This document shows, one piece after another, positions 31,009 to 40,804 of a DNA stretch of 64,000 nt (the stretch's first letter is position 1; the number at the start of each line of letters is the position of its first letter). The position numbers and the translations under genes were made by a program. This DNA comes from Haliea salexigens DSM 19537 (GTDB taxonomy: Bacteria > Pseudomonadota > Gammaproteobacteria > Pseudomonadales > Halieaceae). The notes beneath the pieces were generated by a model that saw nothing but the letters and a program-made list of their open reading frames with translations, ran no database searches and was not told where the DNA came from. Location of the stretch: contig NZ_AUHJ01000011.1 of assembly GCF_000423125.1 (NCBI RefSeq), positions 90,225-154,224 on the forward strand. Direction: 5' to 3'.

Positions 31009-31437
31009 ATGCAGGCAACCGTGAAGTGGGTAGACGGGGTCATGTTCCTGGGCGAGTCCGGTAGTGGGCACAGCGTGGTGATGGACGGCCCACCCGACCT
31101 CGGTGGGCGCAACCTGGGGCCGCGTCCAATGGAAATGCTGTTGCTGGGCGTGGGCGGCTGCTCCTCGTTTGATGTTATGAGCATGCTGCAGAAGTCCCGC
31201 CAGCAGGTTGTCGATTGCCGTGTGGAAATAGAGGCCGAGCGGGCAGATGCCGTACCCGCCGTGTTCACGCGCATTCACATGCACTTCGTGGTCACGGGCG
31301 TGGCGCTGAAGGAAAAGCAGGTGCAGCGCGCCGTCGAGCTGTCGGCAGAAAAGTACTGCTCGGCGTCGATAATGCTGGGCGCTGCGGGCGTGGCGATGAG
31401 CCACAGTTTTGCCATTGAGGAGTTTGCTACCGCCTGA
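31009..31437 (+). CDS. OsmC family protein
   Basis: 142 residues from ATG 31009, with AGGAG at 30994-30998. The two redox cysteines of the family are in 'GVGGCSSFDVMSML' (near residue 49) and 'KYCSASIMLG' (near residue 113). OsmC/Ohr proteins reduce organic or sulfur peroxides in the cytoplasm; the PA0652-neighbour subtype has no fixed physiological role. It is divergent from the vfr-like gene and convergent with coq7. Confidence 0.88.
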   Translation: MQATVKWVDGVMFLGESGSGHSVVMDGPPDLGGRNLGPRPMEMLLLGVGGCSSFDVMSMLQKSRQQVVDCRVEIEAERADAVPAVFTRIHMHFVVTGVALKEKQVQRAVELSAEKYCSASIMLGAAGVAMSHSFAIEEFATA

Positions 31438-31449
31438 GGCGGCATCGTG

Positions 31450-31473
31450 GCTGCCCACACCTTGGTGGGCAGC
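31450..31473. terminator. Hairpin between osmC and coq7
   Basis: A perfect 9-base stem (GCTGCCCAC with GTGGGCAGC) and a 6-base loop lie between two convergent genes, 12 bases after the osmC stop. There is no T-run on either side, so this is a candidate bidirectional terminator or transcript end protector. Confidence 0.55.
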
Positions 31474-31498
31474 GGTGAGGTAAACCGCGCGTGCCCTG

Positions 31499-32143
31499 TT
31501 ACAGGTAGTAGCTGCTGCGGGTCATCAGCCGGGAAACAGCGCTCATCAGGTCCTTCACCGGGGCGGGCAGCTCGGCGCCGCCTGCGGCGAGGGCGTTCTC
31601 CCCGTGCCGTTCTTCATCTTCCAGCATTTTTTGCAGAATCAACTGGGATTTGCGGTCGTCAGCCGGGAGTTGTTGCAGGTGATCGCGCAGGTGGCGGCAG
31701 ACCCGTTCCTCGGTTGCAGCGACGAAGCCCAGGCTCCACTTGTCACCGATGGCGCCGGCGCTGGCGCCGAGCAAAAATGACATGCCATACCAGGCCGGAT
31801 TCAGGTGGCTGGGGCGGCTGCCGAGTTCCTGCAGGCGCTGGGCGCACCAGGCCAGGTGGTCTTCCTCCTCGCGTGCCGCGTCGCGCATGTCTTCGCGCAC
31901 CGTAGGCAGTTTCGCCGTGAGCGCCTGCCCCTGATAGAGCGCCTGCGCGCAGACTTCACCGGTGTGGTTGACCCGCATGAGGCCGGCCACATGGGCGCGT
32001 TGGGCCGGGTTGAGCGCGCTGTCGCGGTGCCCGTCCGCGGGTGAGGGCCGCGTGGCCGGCCGGCCCCGGTTGCTCAGGGTTCGCAGTACGGTGTCAGTCT
32101 CGCCCAGCAGGCGATCAATGAAGGTCAGTTGTCGGCTGTGCAT
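31499..32143 (-). CDS. coq7: Demethoxyubiquinone hydroxylase
   Basis: ATG 32143 follows GGGAGAG; 214 residues, matching Pseudomonas Coq7. The di-iron ligands are visible: '[10 protein letters not shown]' near residue 57, 'REEEDHLAW' with E-x-x-H near residue 92, and 'LEDEERHGE' with E-x-x-H near residue 190. It hydroxylates 2-polyprenyl-3-methyl-6-methoxy-1,4-benzoquinol in ubiquinone synthesis. In Pseudomonas speD separates it from the osmC-like gene; here speD is absent. Confidence 0.95.
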   Translation of the reverse strand: MHSRQLTFIDRLLGETDTVLRTLSNRGRPATRPSPADGHRDSALNPAQRAHVAGLMRVNHTGEVCAQALYQGQALTAKLPTVREDMRDAAREEEDHLAWCAQRLQELGSRPSHLNPAWYGMSFLLGASAGAIGDKWSLGFVAATEERVCRHLRDHLQQLPADDRKSQLILQKMLEDEERHGENALAAGGAELPAPVKDLMSAVSRLMTRSSYYL

Positions 32144-32167
32144 GGCACTCTCCCTCACAGTAGAGGC

Positions 32168-33451
32168 CTAACTATAGCGGGCGATCGCCCGCCAACCAAT
32201 ATCATTGCGTCGGGTGACGCCGTCCCAGTGAATATGCTGCGCGGCGTCGTAGCAGCTTTGCTGGGCGGCGGCGATATCCTCACCCAGCGCAGTGACGCAG
32301 AGCACGCGGCCGCCATTGGTGACCACCTCATCGCCCGCAAGGGCCGTACCGGCGTGGAACACCTTGACGGTCTCCGCGAAGGGGTAATCCAGTCCGGTAA
32401 TGGGCAAGCCCTTGGCGTAGTCACCCGGATACCCGCCGGCGGCCAGTACCACACCAATGGCGCAGCGCGGGTCCCAGGTGGCGGTGGCGCGGTCCAGGTG
32501 CCCGTCCAGGGCGGCATTGCACAGGCCGGCGAGGTCGGATTGCAGGCGCAGCATGATAGGTTGCGTTTCCGGATCGCCGAAACGGCAGTTGTATTCGATC
32601 ACCTTCGGTTCGCCGCTGGACGAGATCATCAGCCCCGCGTAGAGAAACCCCGTATAGTCATTGCCCTCGGCAGCCATGCCGCGCACGGTGGGCAGGATGA
32701 CCTCATCCATCACCCGCTGGAACACGGCGTCGGTGACGACCGGTGCCGGCGAGTAGGCGCCCATGCCGCCCGTGTTGGGGCCGGTGTCGCCATCGCCGAT
32801 GCGTTTGTGGTCCTGGCTGGTGGCCATGGGCAGCACATTCTTGCCATCCACCATAACGATAAAACTGGCCTCTTCCCCTGCCAGAAACTCCTCGATCACC
32901 ACGCGGCAGCCGGCATCGCCAAAGGCGTTGCCCGAGAGCATGTCGGTGACGGCGGCCTCGGCCTGGGCGAGGGTTTCGGCAACGATTACGCCTTTGCCCG
33001 CCGCCAGCCCATCAGCTTTCACCACAATGGGCGCACCCTGGCCGCGCAGGTAGGCGAGCGCGGGTTCCAGTTCGGTGAAGTTGGCGTAGGCCCCGGTGGG
33101 AATGCCGTGGCGGGCGAGGAAGTCTTTGGTGAAAGCCTTGGAGCCCTCAAGCTGCGCTGCACCCTTGCGCGGGCCGAAGCAGCGCAGGCCGCGTTCACTG
33201 AAATAATCGACTATGCCGGCGACCAGCGGCGCCTCGGGCCCGACGATGGTCAGGGCAATGCCCTCAGACTCGACAAACTCGGCGAGTCCGGCAAAGTCCA
33301 TGCTGTCGATGGCGACGTTGCGCAGCCCCGGTTCCGTTGCGGTGCCAGCATTTCCGGGCGCCACGTAGACACGGTCGACAGTGTCGCCCTGTGCCGCCTT
33401 CCAGGCGAGCGCGTGTTCGCGCCCACCGCTGCCTATCACCAGAATCTTCAT
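32168..33451 (-). CDS. purD: Phosphoribosylamine-glycine ligase
   Basis: 427 residues from ATG 33451; the frame also has a TTG one codon earlier. It begins 'MKILVIGSGGREHALAWK', the PurD signature, and has the ATP-grasp loop 'IVVKADGLAAGKGV' near residue 137, 'HKRIGDGDTGPNTGGMGA' near residue 215 and 'CRFGDPETQ' near 290. It makes glycinamide ribonucleotide, step two of purine synthesis. It follows purH by 14 bases in the usual purHD operon. Confidence 0.97.
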   Translation of the reverse strand: MKILVIGSGGREHALAWKAAQGDTVDRVYVAPGNAGTATEPGLRNVAIDSMDFAGLAEFVESEGIALTIVGPEAPLVAGIVDYFSERGLRCFGPRKGAAQLEGSKAFTKDFLARHGIPTGAYANFTELEPALAYLRGQGAPIVVKADGLAAGKGVIVAETLAQAEAAVTDMLSGNAFGDAGCRVVIEEFLAGEEASFIVMVDGKNVLPMATSQDHKRIGDGDTGPNTGGMGAYSPAPVVTDAVFQRVMDEVILPTVRGMAAEGNDYTGFLYAGLMISSSGEPKVIEYNCRFGDPETQPIMLRLQSDLAGLCNAALDGHLDRATATWDPRCAIGVVLAAGGYPGDYAKGLPITGLDYPFAETVKVFHAGTALAGDEVVTNGGRVLCVTALGEDIAAAQQSCYDAAQHIHWDGVTRRNDIGWRAIARYS

Positions 33452-33465
33452 CAATGCTCTCTCGC

Positions 33466-35040
33466 TTAGTGGCGGAAATGGCGCATGCCGGTAAACACCA
33501 TGGCCATGTCGTGTTCATCAGCGGCAGCAATGACTTCCTCGTCACGAATGGAGCCACCGGGCTGAATAACCGCCGCAATACCCGCCTTGCCAGCGTTGTC
33601 GATGCCATCGCGGAAAGGGAAGAACGCGTCGGATGCCATTACCGAGCCGCGTACGGCGAGGCCCGCGTGCTCGGCTTTGATGGCGGCGATGCGCGCCGAG
33701 TTCACGCGGCTCATCTGCCCCGCACCTACACCCACTGTCTGGCCATTTGCGGCGTACACGATGGCGTTGGATTTGACGAATTTGGCGACTTTCCACGCAA
33801 ACAGCAGGTCCAGCATCTGCTGCGTCGTGGGTTGCCGCTTGCTGACGATGCGCAAATCGCCACTCTCAACCATACCCAGGTCGCGATCTTGCACCAGCAG
33901 GCCGCCGTTCACCCTCTTGTAGTCCAGGGCCGGTTGGCTTTCGCTCCAGTTGCCACAGGCGAGCACCCGCACGTTCTGCTTGGCCGCCACCACCTCCTGC
34001 GCCCCGGCGCTGACCGCAGGGGCAATAATCACCTCAACGAACTGCCGTTCCACAATGGCCTGCGCCGTCTCCGCATCCAGTTCGCGATTGAAGGCGATAA
34101 TGCCGCCAAAGGCGGATTCGGGGTCGGTGGCAAAGGCGAGGTTGTACGCCTCCAGCAGGTTTGCGGCCACGGCAACACCGCAGGGATTGGCGTGCTTGAC
34201 GATGACGCAGGCGGGCTCGGCAAAATTCTTCACGCACTCCAGCGCGGCGTCGGTATCCGCTACATTGTTGTAGGACAGCTCCTTGCCCTGCAGTTGCCGG
34301 GCGGTGGCGATGCCGGCCTCGGCCGGTTGCGCCTCAACATAGAAGGCCGCTTTCTGATGCGGGTTCTCGCCATAGCGCATCTCCTGCGCCTTGTGGAACT
34401 GGGTGTTGAACGTGCGTGGGAACACTGGCGAACCGCCGGGGGCGAGTTTGCCGAAGTGGTTGGCAATGGCACCGTCGTAGGCGGCGGTGTGTTCGTAGGC
34501 GCGAATGGCGAGGTCGAAGCGGGTCGCCAGTGTGGTGGCGCCTTCATGGGTACGCATTTCCTCAATGATGCGTGTGTAGTCGCCGGCGTTGACCACAATG
34601 TTTACCCAGCGGTGGTTCTTCGCCGCGGCGCGCACCATGGTGGGCCCGCCAATGTCGATGTTCTCCACCGCGTCTTCCAGGGTGCAATCCGGCTTGGCGA
34701 TGGTGGCCTCGAAGGGATAGAGGTTGACCACCACCATGTCGATGGCGTCAATACCGTGCTCGGCCATTACCGCGTCGTCTTGCCCGCGCCGCGCCAGTAT
34801 CCCGCCGTGTATTGTTGGATGCAGGGTCTTCACGCGCCCGTCCATCATTTCCGGGAAGCCGGTGTGGTCTGCCACTTCGGTGACTTCCAGGCCGGTGTCG
34901 CGCAGCAGGCGATAGGTGCCGCCGGTCGAGAGCAGCGCCACGCCGAGCGCCTGCAGTTCGGTGGCGAATTCGACGATGCCGGTTTTATCGGAGACGCTGA
35001 TAAGTGCGCGTCGAACGGGTACGAGGTGAGAGTCGCTCAT
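33466..35040 (-). CDS. purH: Bifunctional AICAR formyltransferase / IMP cyclohydrolase
   Basis: 524 residues (E. coli 529). The N-terminal MGS-like cyclohydrolase domain has '[18 protein letters not shown]' near residue 10. The transformylase domain includes '[14 protein letters not shown]'-type '[11 protein letters not shown]' near residue 205 and '[12 protein letters not shown]' with the catalytic lysine-histidine near residue 265. It performs the last two steps of IMP synthesis. It lies 17 bases after fis and before purD, the same order as in Pseudomonas. Confidence 0.97.
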   Translation of the reverse strand: MSDSHLVPVRRALISVSDKTGIVEFATELQALGVALLSTGGTYRLLRDTGLEVTEVADHTGFPEMMDGRVKTLHPTIHGGILARRGQDDAVMAEHGIDAIDMVVVNLYPFEATIAKPDCTLEDAVENIDIGGPTMVRAAAKNHRWVNIVVNAGDYTRIIEEMRTHEGATTLATRFDLAIRAYEHTAAYDGAIANHFGKLAPGGSPVFPRTFNTQFHKAQEMRYGENPHQKAAFYVEAQPAEAGIATARQLQGKELSYNNVADTDAALECVKNFAEPACVIVKHANPCGVAVAANLLEAYNLAFATDPESAFGGIIAFNRELDAETAQAIVERQFVEVIIAPAVSAGAQEVVAAKQNVRVLACGNWSESQPALDYKRVNGGLLVQDRDLGMVESGDLRIVSKRQPTTQQMLDLLFAWKVAKFVKSNAIVYAANGQTVGVGAGQMSRVNSARIAAIKAEHAGLAVRGSVMASDAFFPFRDGIDNAGKAGIAAVIQPGGSIRDEEVIAAADEHDMAMVFTGMRHFRH

Positions 35041-35057
35041 GGTTTTTGGGTTGCCTG

Positions 35058-35366
35058 TCAGCTTTTGTCGGAAATGAGTTGGTACTGTTTGAGTTTCTTG
35101 CGCAGGGTGCCGCGGTTCAGTCCCAGCATGTGGGACGCCCGCGTCTGGTTGTTGCGGGTGTAGTCCATGACCGCGCGCAGCAACGGGGCTTCCACCTCGG
35201 CCAGAACGAGGTTGTAGAAGTCGGTTGTCGACTGGCCATCCAGCGCTTCAAGGTATTCGCCCACGGCCCGTGCCACGGCATCGTGCAGCCGCTCGGGTGC
35301 GGGCTCGGGGAGCGCGCTGGCGGGCTGGGTGTCAGGGTGTAGTGAGGGTGGTTCGAGGTCTTTCAT
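35058..35366 (-). CDS. fis: DNA-binding protein Fis
   Basis: 102 residues, slightly longer than E. coli Fis (98). The C-terminal helix-turn-helix '[20 protein letters not shown]' (about residues 75-94) is nearly the E. coli sequence. The N-terminal 30 residues are proline-rich and variable. Fis is a nucleoid protein that activates rRNA promoters and bends DNA. Its ATG overlaps the dusB stop by 4 bases, the classical dusB-fis operon. The rRNA promoters in this same window are possible targets. Confidence 0.96.
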   Translation of the reverse strand: MKDLEPPSLHPDTQPASALPEPAPERLHDAVARAVGEYLEALDGQSTTDFYNLVLAEVEAPLLRAVMDYTRNNQTRASHMLGLNRGTLRKKLKQYQLISDKS

Positions 35367-36349
35367 GCCGCAAGGTTCTCTGCGCCGGTGCGCGTAAAGA
35401 GACGATCAATCATGTGTAGCTGGGCGCTACTGTCGGCCAGGGCATTGAAGGCGGCCCGGTGCGTCAGCCACTGTGGTTGGTGTTGCAGGAACCAGCCGAC
35501 GTGCTTGCGCGCAATGCGCGGGCCGAGGAAGTCGCCATAGAACCCGTGCAGGGCGCGAACGTGTGCGTGCAGCAGGCCGACTTGTTGTTCCAATGACGGC
35601 GCCGAAGGTGTTACACCACTGGCCAGTCGCCCGGCGATCTGTCCGCACAGCCAGGGGCGGCCCTGGGCGGCGCGGCCGATCATGACGCCGGCGGCCCCGG
35701 TGTGGCGAAGCACGGCCTCGGCTTTCTCGGCGGAATCGATATCGCCGTTGGCGTAGACCGGCATATCGACCGCCGCCACGATGTTGGCGATGGTGTCGTA
35801 TTCCGCGTGGCCGCGAAATGCACAGGCGCGGGTGCGGCCATGCACTGCGAGGGCGGCGATGCCGGCATCTTCGGCAATACGTGCGATGCTCACACCGTTG
35901 CGCGATTCCGGCGCGGGGCCGGTACGTATTTTGAGCGTGACGGGCACGTCCACGGCGGCCACCACGGCGCTCAGAATGCTCTCCACCAGCGGTTCATCAG
36001 CCAGCAGGGCAGAGCCGGCCGCCTTGCGGCAGACCTTTTTTGCCGGGCAACCCATATTGATGTCAATAATCTGAGCACCCAATGCAACGTTGTGGCGTGC
36101 TGCGTCGGCCATCTGCTGCGGGTCGTTGCCGGCAATCTGCACCGAGCGTGGCTCTATTTCAGCGTCGTGGCGCGTGCGCAGGCGGGTTTTGTCCGTGTTG
36201 CGCAGACGCGGATTGCTGTTGACCATCTCGGAGACCACCAGGCCGGCACCGAGCCGAGCGCACAGCTGCCGGAACGGCAGGTCGGTTACGCCCGCCATGG
36301 GCGCCAGGGCAACGGCGTTGGTGAGTGTGTAGGGCCCGATTCGCGGCAT
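35363..36349 (-). CDS. dusB: tRNA-dihydrouridine synthase B
   Basis: ATG 36349 aligns with the usual DusB start ('[11 protein letters not shown]'); an upstream ATG at 36397 is possible but the extra 16 residues look unlike the family. The 328-residue flavoenzyme has '[14 protein letters not shown]' near residue 17, the catalytic cysteine in '[19 protein letters not shown]' near residue 100 and '[11 protein letters not shown]' near 220. It reduces uridine 17 of tRNA with NADPH. It heads dusB-fis and is followed by purHD. Confidence 0.94.
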   Translation of the reverse strand: MPRIGPYTLTNAVALAPMAGVTDLPFRQLCARLGAGLVVSEMVNSNPRLRNTDKTRLRTRHDAEIEPRSVQIAGNDPQQMADAARHNVALGAQIIDINMGCPAKKVCRKAAGSALLADEPLVESILSAVVAAVDVPVTLKIRTGPAPESRNGVSIARIAEDAGIAALAVHGRTRACAFRGHAEYDTIANIVAAVDMPVYANGDIDSAEKAEAVLRHTGAAGVMIGRAAQGRPWLCGQIAGRLASGVTPSAPSLEQQVGLLHAHVRALHGFYGDFLGPRIARKHVGWFLQHQPQWLTHRAAFNALADSSAQLHMIDRLFTRTGAENLAA

Positions 36350-36486
36350 TGGGGGAGACTGTGAGGTCGCTTCAGGAAGCAGCGTATGATACGCCACCGT
36401 GGCGCGGGGTTAAAGCGCACTGTGGTGGATGTGTGTTGCGCGTTACACTCGGGATCGATAAAGCCAATAATTAATAAGGATGACTT

Positions 36487-37326
36487 ATGACGACAGCGAA
36501 TGCTTTGCAGGGTAAAACAGCTCTGGTGACCGGTGGCGCCGGTGGTATCGGCGCCGCGTGCGCACGCGCCCTGCTGGCGGACGGGGCGGCTGTGGTATTG
36601 ATGGGGCGCCGGGAGGAGGCACTGCAGGCAGTGCGCCAGGCCTTGCTGGCTGCGGTGCCGGGTGGGCAGGTCAGTCTTTGCCCCGGCGATGCCCTGCAAG
36701 AGGATGATGTCGGCAGGGCGGTGGAGGTGGCACACGCCATCGCCGGACGCCTGGATATTGTTGTGCCCACGGTGGGCGGTGGTGGCTTCAAGCCGCTGCT
36801 GCTGCAGGACCTGGATGGCTTGCGCCAGGAGCTGGACCTGAACATTGGATCCGTTTTTCTCGCGGTACGACACGCGGCGCCGGTGATGGCGCGCGGCGGC
36901 AGCATCGTATGCATTTCCTCAACCACAGCAGGCATGCCGTTTCCGTGGCTGTCGGCCTACTGCGCGGGCAAGGCTGGACTGGAAGGCCTGGTACGTTCCG
37001 CCGCCGATGAGCTTTCCTATCTGGGCCTGCGTATCAACGCGGTACGTCCGGGGCTGACACGCAGTGATGCCACGGGTGATCTGTTTGCCAGCCCCGAGAT
37101 GATTCAAGCGTTCAAGGAGCAGATACCCCTGCAGCGTCCCGGAGAACCTGAAGACATTGCCGCCAGTGTCCGGTATCTGGCGGGCCCCGAGTCTTCCTGG
37201 GTGACCGGACAGTGCTTCAATGTGGATGGCGGCCAGTGCCTGCGGCGGCACCCGGACATGACCGGTGGACTGACCCACCTGTTCGGCGAGGCCGCGATGG
37301 CGGGGGTTTTGGGCCGCGCCGATTGA
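36487..37326 (+). CDS. Short-chain dehydrogenase/reductase
   Basis: 279 residues, classical SDR. The cofactor loop is 'LVTGGAGGIGAACA' at about residues 12-25. A serine precedes 'YCAGKAGLEGL' (Y-x-x-x-K near residue 158), and the C-terminal 'WVTGQCFNVDGGQCLR' is typical. The natural substrate is unknown; related enzymes act on 3-oxoacyl or steroid-like substrates. It is on the + strand between prmA and dusB, interrupting a block that runs on the other strand. It ends 12 bases before the prmA stop. Confidence 0.85.
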   Translation: MTTANALQGKTALVTGGAGGIGAACARALLADGAAVVLMGRREEALQAVRQALLAAVPGGQVSLCPGDALQEDDVGRAVEVAHAIAGRLDIVVPTVGGGGFKPLLLQDLDGLRQELDLNIGSVFLAVRHAAPVMARGGSIVCISSTTAGMPFPWLSAYCAGKAGLEGLVRSAADELSYLGLRINAVRPGLTRSDATGDLFASPEMIQAFKEQIPLQRPGEPEDIAASVRYLAGPESSWVTGQCFNVDGGQCLRRHPDMTGGLTHLFGEAAMAGVLGRAD

Positions 37327-37337
37327 GTTGCGAGCGG

Positions 37338-38231
37338 TCAGGTGGCGGGCAGCGTGCCCTGCAGGCAAACCCAGTCCTCGCGCTCTCCCGCCACGTGCAG
37401 GGTGAGGCGGGGTGCGTAGTGTGCGCACAACACGGCGGCCTGGTTCTGCAACAGGCCGGATAGCAGCAGGGTGCCGCCCGGTTTGAGCAGGCTGAGCAGC
37501 GTATCCGAAAGCTCAGCCAGCGGCCCGGCAAGAATGTTTGCCACTACCACATCGGCCTGGCCCCGCCAAGCGGCGTTGGTTTGCGCATCCGGCAGGGTGA
37601 CCATGAAGCGTTCCTCGGCAATGCTGTTGCGCCTGGCGTTCTCACGGCTCGCGACCAGTGCCTGCGGGTCGTTATCCACACCCAGGCCGCGCTCGGCGCC
37701 GAGCTTGAGGGCGGCCACCGCCAGGATGCCGGAGCCACAGCCATAGTCGACCACGGTCTGGCCCGGTTGCGTCAGCTGTTCAAGCTGGCCCAGGCACAAT
37801 GCGGTGGTCGGGTGGGTGCCAGTGCCAAACGCCAAACCCGGATCCAGCAGCAGGTTGACGGCGTCCGGCTCCGGCGGGTCCATCCAGCTTGGGCACACCC
37901 ACAAGCGCTGGCCGAAACGCATGGGCTGGTAGTGGCTGATCCACTCGCGCTCCCAATCCTTGTCTTCCAGGATTTCCACCCGCTGATTGCATCCCTGCAG
38001 CAGCGCTTCAGGGATGCGGGCGAGCACCGCGGGCATCTGGGTATCGGCGGGAAACAGACCCGTGAGCCGGGTTTGTTGCCACAGTGGGGTCTCGCCCACG
38101 CCGGGTTCCAGCACCGGCTGGTCAGCGTTGTCCTCCATGGTCACCGCCACCGCACCCGCCGCCAGCAAATGCTCCTCAAGCGCGTTTGCCAGCGCCGGAC
38201 TGGTGTCCAGTCGAAGTTGCAGCCAGCTCAC
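37338..38231 (-). CDS. prmA: Ribosomal protein L11 methyltransferase
   Basis: 297 residues from GTG 38231, which shares one base with the accC stop (TAGTG). Motif I 'VVDYGCGSGILAVAALKLG' is near residue 160 and the substrate motif 'VVANILAGPL' near residue 225. PrmA trimethylates ribosomal protein L11 with SAM. It ends the aroQ-accB-accC-prmA operon. Confidence 0.95.
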   Translation of the reverse strand: MSWLQLRLDTSPALANALEEHLLAAGAVAVTMEDNADQPVLEPGVGETPLWQQTRLTGLFPADTQMPAVLARIPEALLQGCNQRVEILEDKDWEREWISHYQPMRFGQRLWVCPSWMDPPEPDAVNLLLDPGLAFGTGTHPTTALCLGQLEQLTQPGQTVVDYGCGSGILAVAALKLGAERGLGVDNDPQALVASRENARRNSIAEERFMVTLPDAQTNAAWRGQADVVVANILAGPLAELSDTLLSLLKPGGTLLLSGLLQNQAAVLCAHYAPRLTLHVAGEREDWVCLQGTLPAT

Positions 38232-39583
38232 TAGCTCCAGTCTTCCAGCTTGCTTTCAAGGTAGTGAATGCTTACTCCGCCGGCCTGGAAGGAGCGATCC
38301 CGAACCAGTTCCCGGTGCAGTGCCGTGTTCGTGCGGATACCTTCGATAACCAGTTCATCGAGGGCCTGGCGCATTCTCGCCAGGGCGATCTCCCGGTCCT
38401 CGCCGTAGCTGATGATCTTGGCGATCAGCGAGTCATAGAAGGGCGGCACCGTATAGCCATCATACAAGTGGGAATCGACGCGAATGCCGGGGCCACCCGG
38501 TGCGTGGAACGTGGTGACCTTGCCCGGCGAGGGCATGAACGTCTGGTGGTCTTCTGCATTGATGCGACACTCGAACGCGTGTCCGCGGAAGGCGACCTGC
38601 TCCTGGGTGACGGAAAGGGGCAGGCCGCTGGCGATACGCAGCTGCTCACGCACGATATCAATGCCGGTGATGAGCTCGGTGACAGGGTGTTCTACCTGTA
38701 CCCGGGTGTTCATCTCGATGAAGTAAAAGCCGCCGTCTTCGTAGAGGAATTCGAAGGTGCCGGCACCCCGGTAGCCGATTTCGATGCAGGCATTGACGCA
38801 GGCTTCGGCCACCTGCGCGCGCAGGTGCTCATCAACGCCGGGTGCCGGCGCTTCCTCCAGCACCTTCTGGTGTCGCCGCTGCAGCGAGCAGTCGCGATCG
38901 CCCAGGTGGATGGCGTTGCCCTGGCCGTCTGCGATCACCTGTACCTCCACGTGGCGTGGCTTCTGCAGGAATTTCTCCAGATAAACGACCCCGGAGCCGA
39001 AGGCCGCCGCGGCTTCCGCCTGGGTGAGCTGTACCGAGTTCAGCAGCGCCGCTTCATTGTGGACGACCCGCATGCCGCGCCCGCCACCGCCAGCGGCGGC
39101 CTTGACGATCACCGGGTAGCCGATGCGCCGGGCGATATCCAGCGTGCGCTCCGCATCGTCCGTGAGTGGGCCATCAGAGCCGGGCACAGTGGGTACGCCG
39201 GTTTTCTTCATGGCGTCAATGGCCGATACCTTGTCACCCATCAGGCGGATGGTGTCAGCCCTCGGGCCGATAAAGATGAAGCCGCTTTTCTCCACCTGCT
39301 CCGCGAAGTCGGCGTTCTCTGCCAGAAACCCGTAGCCCGGGTGAATGGCGCTTGCATTGGTAACCTCGGCGGCGCTGATGATGGCCGGTACGTTGAGGTA
39401 GCTCGCAGTCGAGGCCGCAGGGCCGATACAGACTGATTCATCCGCGAGGCGCACGTGCATCAACTCGCGATCTGCCTTGGAGTGCACCGCCACGGTCTTG
39501 ATGCCCATCTCCTTGCAGGCTCGAAGAATCCGCAGGGCTATCTCACCGCGATTGGCGATGAGGACCTTTTCCAGCTTGGCCAT
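38231..39583 (-). CDS. accC: Acetyl-CoA carboxylase, biotin carboxylase subunit
   Basis: 450 residues (E. coli 449) from ATG 39583, with AGAGGA upstream; longer upstream frames are not needed. It opens '[19 protein letters not shown]' and has the ATP-grasp glycine loop '[12 protein letters not shown]' near residue 162. '[14 protein letters not shown]' near residue 288 carries the catalytic glutamate and arginine. It carboxylates the biotin of AccB using ATP and bicarbonate. The gene is 43 bases after accB, as usual. Confidence 0.98.
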   Translation of the reverse strand: MAKLEKVLIANRGEIALRILRACKEMGIKTVAVHSKADRELMHVRLADESVCIGPAASTASYLNVPAIISAAEVTNASAIHPGYGFLAENADFAEQVEKSGFIFIGPRADTIRLMGDKVSAIDAMKKTGVPTVPGSDGPLTDDAERTLDIARRIGYPVIVKAAAGGGGRGMRVVHNEAALLNSVQLTQAEAAAAFGSGVVYLEKFLQKPRHVEVQVIADGQGNAIHLGDRDCSLQRRHQKVLEEAPAPGVDEHLRAQVAEACVNACIEIGYRGAGTFEFLYEDGGFYFIEMNTRVQVEHPVTELITGIDIVREQLRIASGLPLSVTQEQVAFRGHAFECRINAEDHQTFMPSPGKVTTFHAPGGPGIRVDSHLYDGYTVPPFYDSLIAKIISYGEDREIALARMRQALDELVIEGIRTNTALHRELVRDRSFQAGGVSIHYLESKLEDWS

Positions 39584-39626
39584 GATGTATTCCTCTGCTT
39601 GCGGCGCGCAGGCGCCGGGGGCTGTG

Positions 39627-40088
39627 TCAGACGATGGAGAACAGAGGCTGTTCGAATTCGACGGCCTCACCGTTGTCGACCAGGATTGCCTCAATGGTGC
39701 CGGACTTGTCTGCCTCGATCTGGTTCATCATTTTCATGGCCTCAACGATGCAGAGGACATCCCCGACCTTGACGCTCTGGCCCACTTCAACAAAAGCGGC
39801 AGAGGTGGGCGACGGCGAACGATAGAAGGTACCGACCATCGGCGAGGTGATGACGTTGCCGCTGTGGGCGGGTGCGCTGGGCGCCGCGGCTTCTGCAACG
39901 GGAGCCGCCGCCGGCGCACTGGGTGCCGGCGCAGGTGCTGGGGCGGGGGGCTGGGCATAGGCCGCCATCAGCGGCTGTGCGCTGTTGCGGCTGATGCGCA
40001 CAGACTCCTCGCCCTCCTTGATCTCAATCTCATCGATGTTGGACTCTTCCAGCAATTCGATCAGCTTCTTAACTTTGCGAATGTCCAT
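39627..40088 (-). CDS. accB: Acetyl-CoA carboxylase biotin carboxyl carrier protein
   Basis: 153 residues from ATG 40088 (E. coli 156). The N-terminal domain '[17 protein letters not shown]' is followed by a flexible alanine/proline linker (about residues 47-75) and the biotinyl domain with '[12 protein letters not shown]', where the lysine carries biotin, near residue 118. It carries carboxybiotin between AccC and the carboxyltransferase. It follows aroQ by 25 bases. Autoregulation of accBC is known in E. coli; nothing here proves it. Confidence 0.97.
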   Translation of the reverse strand: MDIRKVKKLIELLEESNIDEIEIKEGEESVRISRNSAQPLMAAYAQPPAPAPAPAPSAPAAAPVAEAAAPSAPAHSGNVITSPMVGTFYRSPSPTSAAFVEVGQSVKVGDVLCIVEAMKMMNQIEADKSGTIEAILVDNGEAVEFEQPLFSIV

Positions 40089-40113
40089 GATAGGGCTCTC
40101 TCTGGTTTTTGTT

Positions 40114-40557
40114 TCAGGGTTGTTCCAGGCGCTGCAGGGCCGCCAGTAATCCGAGTTCATAACTGTGTGCGCCCATTCCACAGATCACGCCCACCGCCAG
40201 GTCCGAAAAATAGGAGTGCTGGCGGAAGGGTTCCCGGGCATGGGTATTGGACAGGTGCACTTCTATGAAGGGGATGGCGACGGCGGCCAGCGCATCGCGC
40301 AGGGCGACGCTGGTGTGGGTGAACGCGGCCGGGTTGATGAGGATGAAATTCACCCCTTCGCGGCGGGCATCGTGGATGCGTTCGATCAGCTCGTATTCGG
40401 CGTTGCTTTGCATGGCCAGCAGGTGGTGCCCCTGCTCCGTTGCCACATGGGTCAGCCTGTTGTTGATGTCCGCCAGCGTGGTGTGGCCGTAAACGGCTGG
40501 TTCACGCTCCCCCAAAAGGTTCAGGTTGGGACCGTGCAAAACCAGAATGGTGGCCAT
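40114..40557 (-). CDS. aroQ: 3-dehydroquinate dehydratase, type II
   Basis: 147 residues with all the type II marks: '[18 protein letters not shown]' (catalytic arginine and tyrosine near residues 20-26), '[17 protein letters not shown]' near residue 78, and '[18 protein letters not shown]' with the active histidine near residue 100. It makes 3-dehydroshikimate in aromatic synthesis, feeding the chorismate used by TrpE. It is first in aroQ-accB-accC-prmA. Confidence 0.97.
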   Translation of the reverse strand: MATILVLHGPNLNLLGEREPAVYGHTTLADINNRLTHVATEQGHHLLAMQSNAEYELIERIHDARREGVNFILINPAAFTHTSVALRDALAAVAIPFIEVHLSNTHAREPFRQHSYFSDLAVGVICGMGAHSYELGLLAALQRLEQP

Positions 40558-40645
40558 GTTTACCTGCCCGTATGCTTGTAACCCGTCTCAGCGAAGTCTG
40601 GCTGAAAAACCGCTGGCTGTCCATGATCGTGCAGGATTTTTTAGA

Positions 40646-40670
40646 AAATAGCGGATGTTACCCGCTATTT
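40646..40670. repeat. Perfect 9-base inverted repeat between dsbD and aroQ
   Basis: AAATAGCGG and CCGCTATTT flank a 7-base spacer, in the 247-base gap after dsbD and 89 bases upstream of aroQ. On either strand a short T-rich or A-rich stretch is nearby. It may be a terminator for dsbD or an operator of the aroQ-acc operon; the data do not separate these. Confidence 0.5.
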
Positions 40671-40804
40671 AGCCGATTTTTTCCTCTTTCCGGGAGATGG
40701 CGGCCGCGCAGCGCGCATTCTGCGCCAGTTTGCTGAAAGTAGGTGAAAAGCGAGGAAATGTCAGGAAATAACGAGGAAACTGGCGCGATCTGGGCGAAAA
40801 TCGC

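Noticed and set aside
33337..35163. 608-codon open frame antisense to purD/purH
   Set aside because: It is a GC-rich antisense shadow; purH on the other strand has complete family motifs.
38084..39436. 450-codon open frame antisense to accC
   Set aside because: accC is complete on the opposite strand; this frame has no recognisable protein features.
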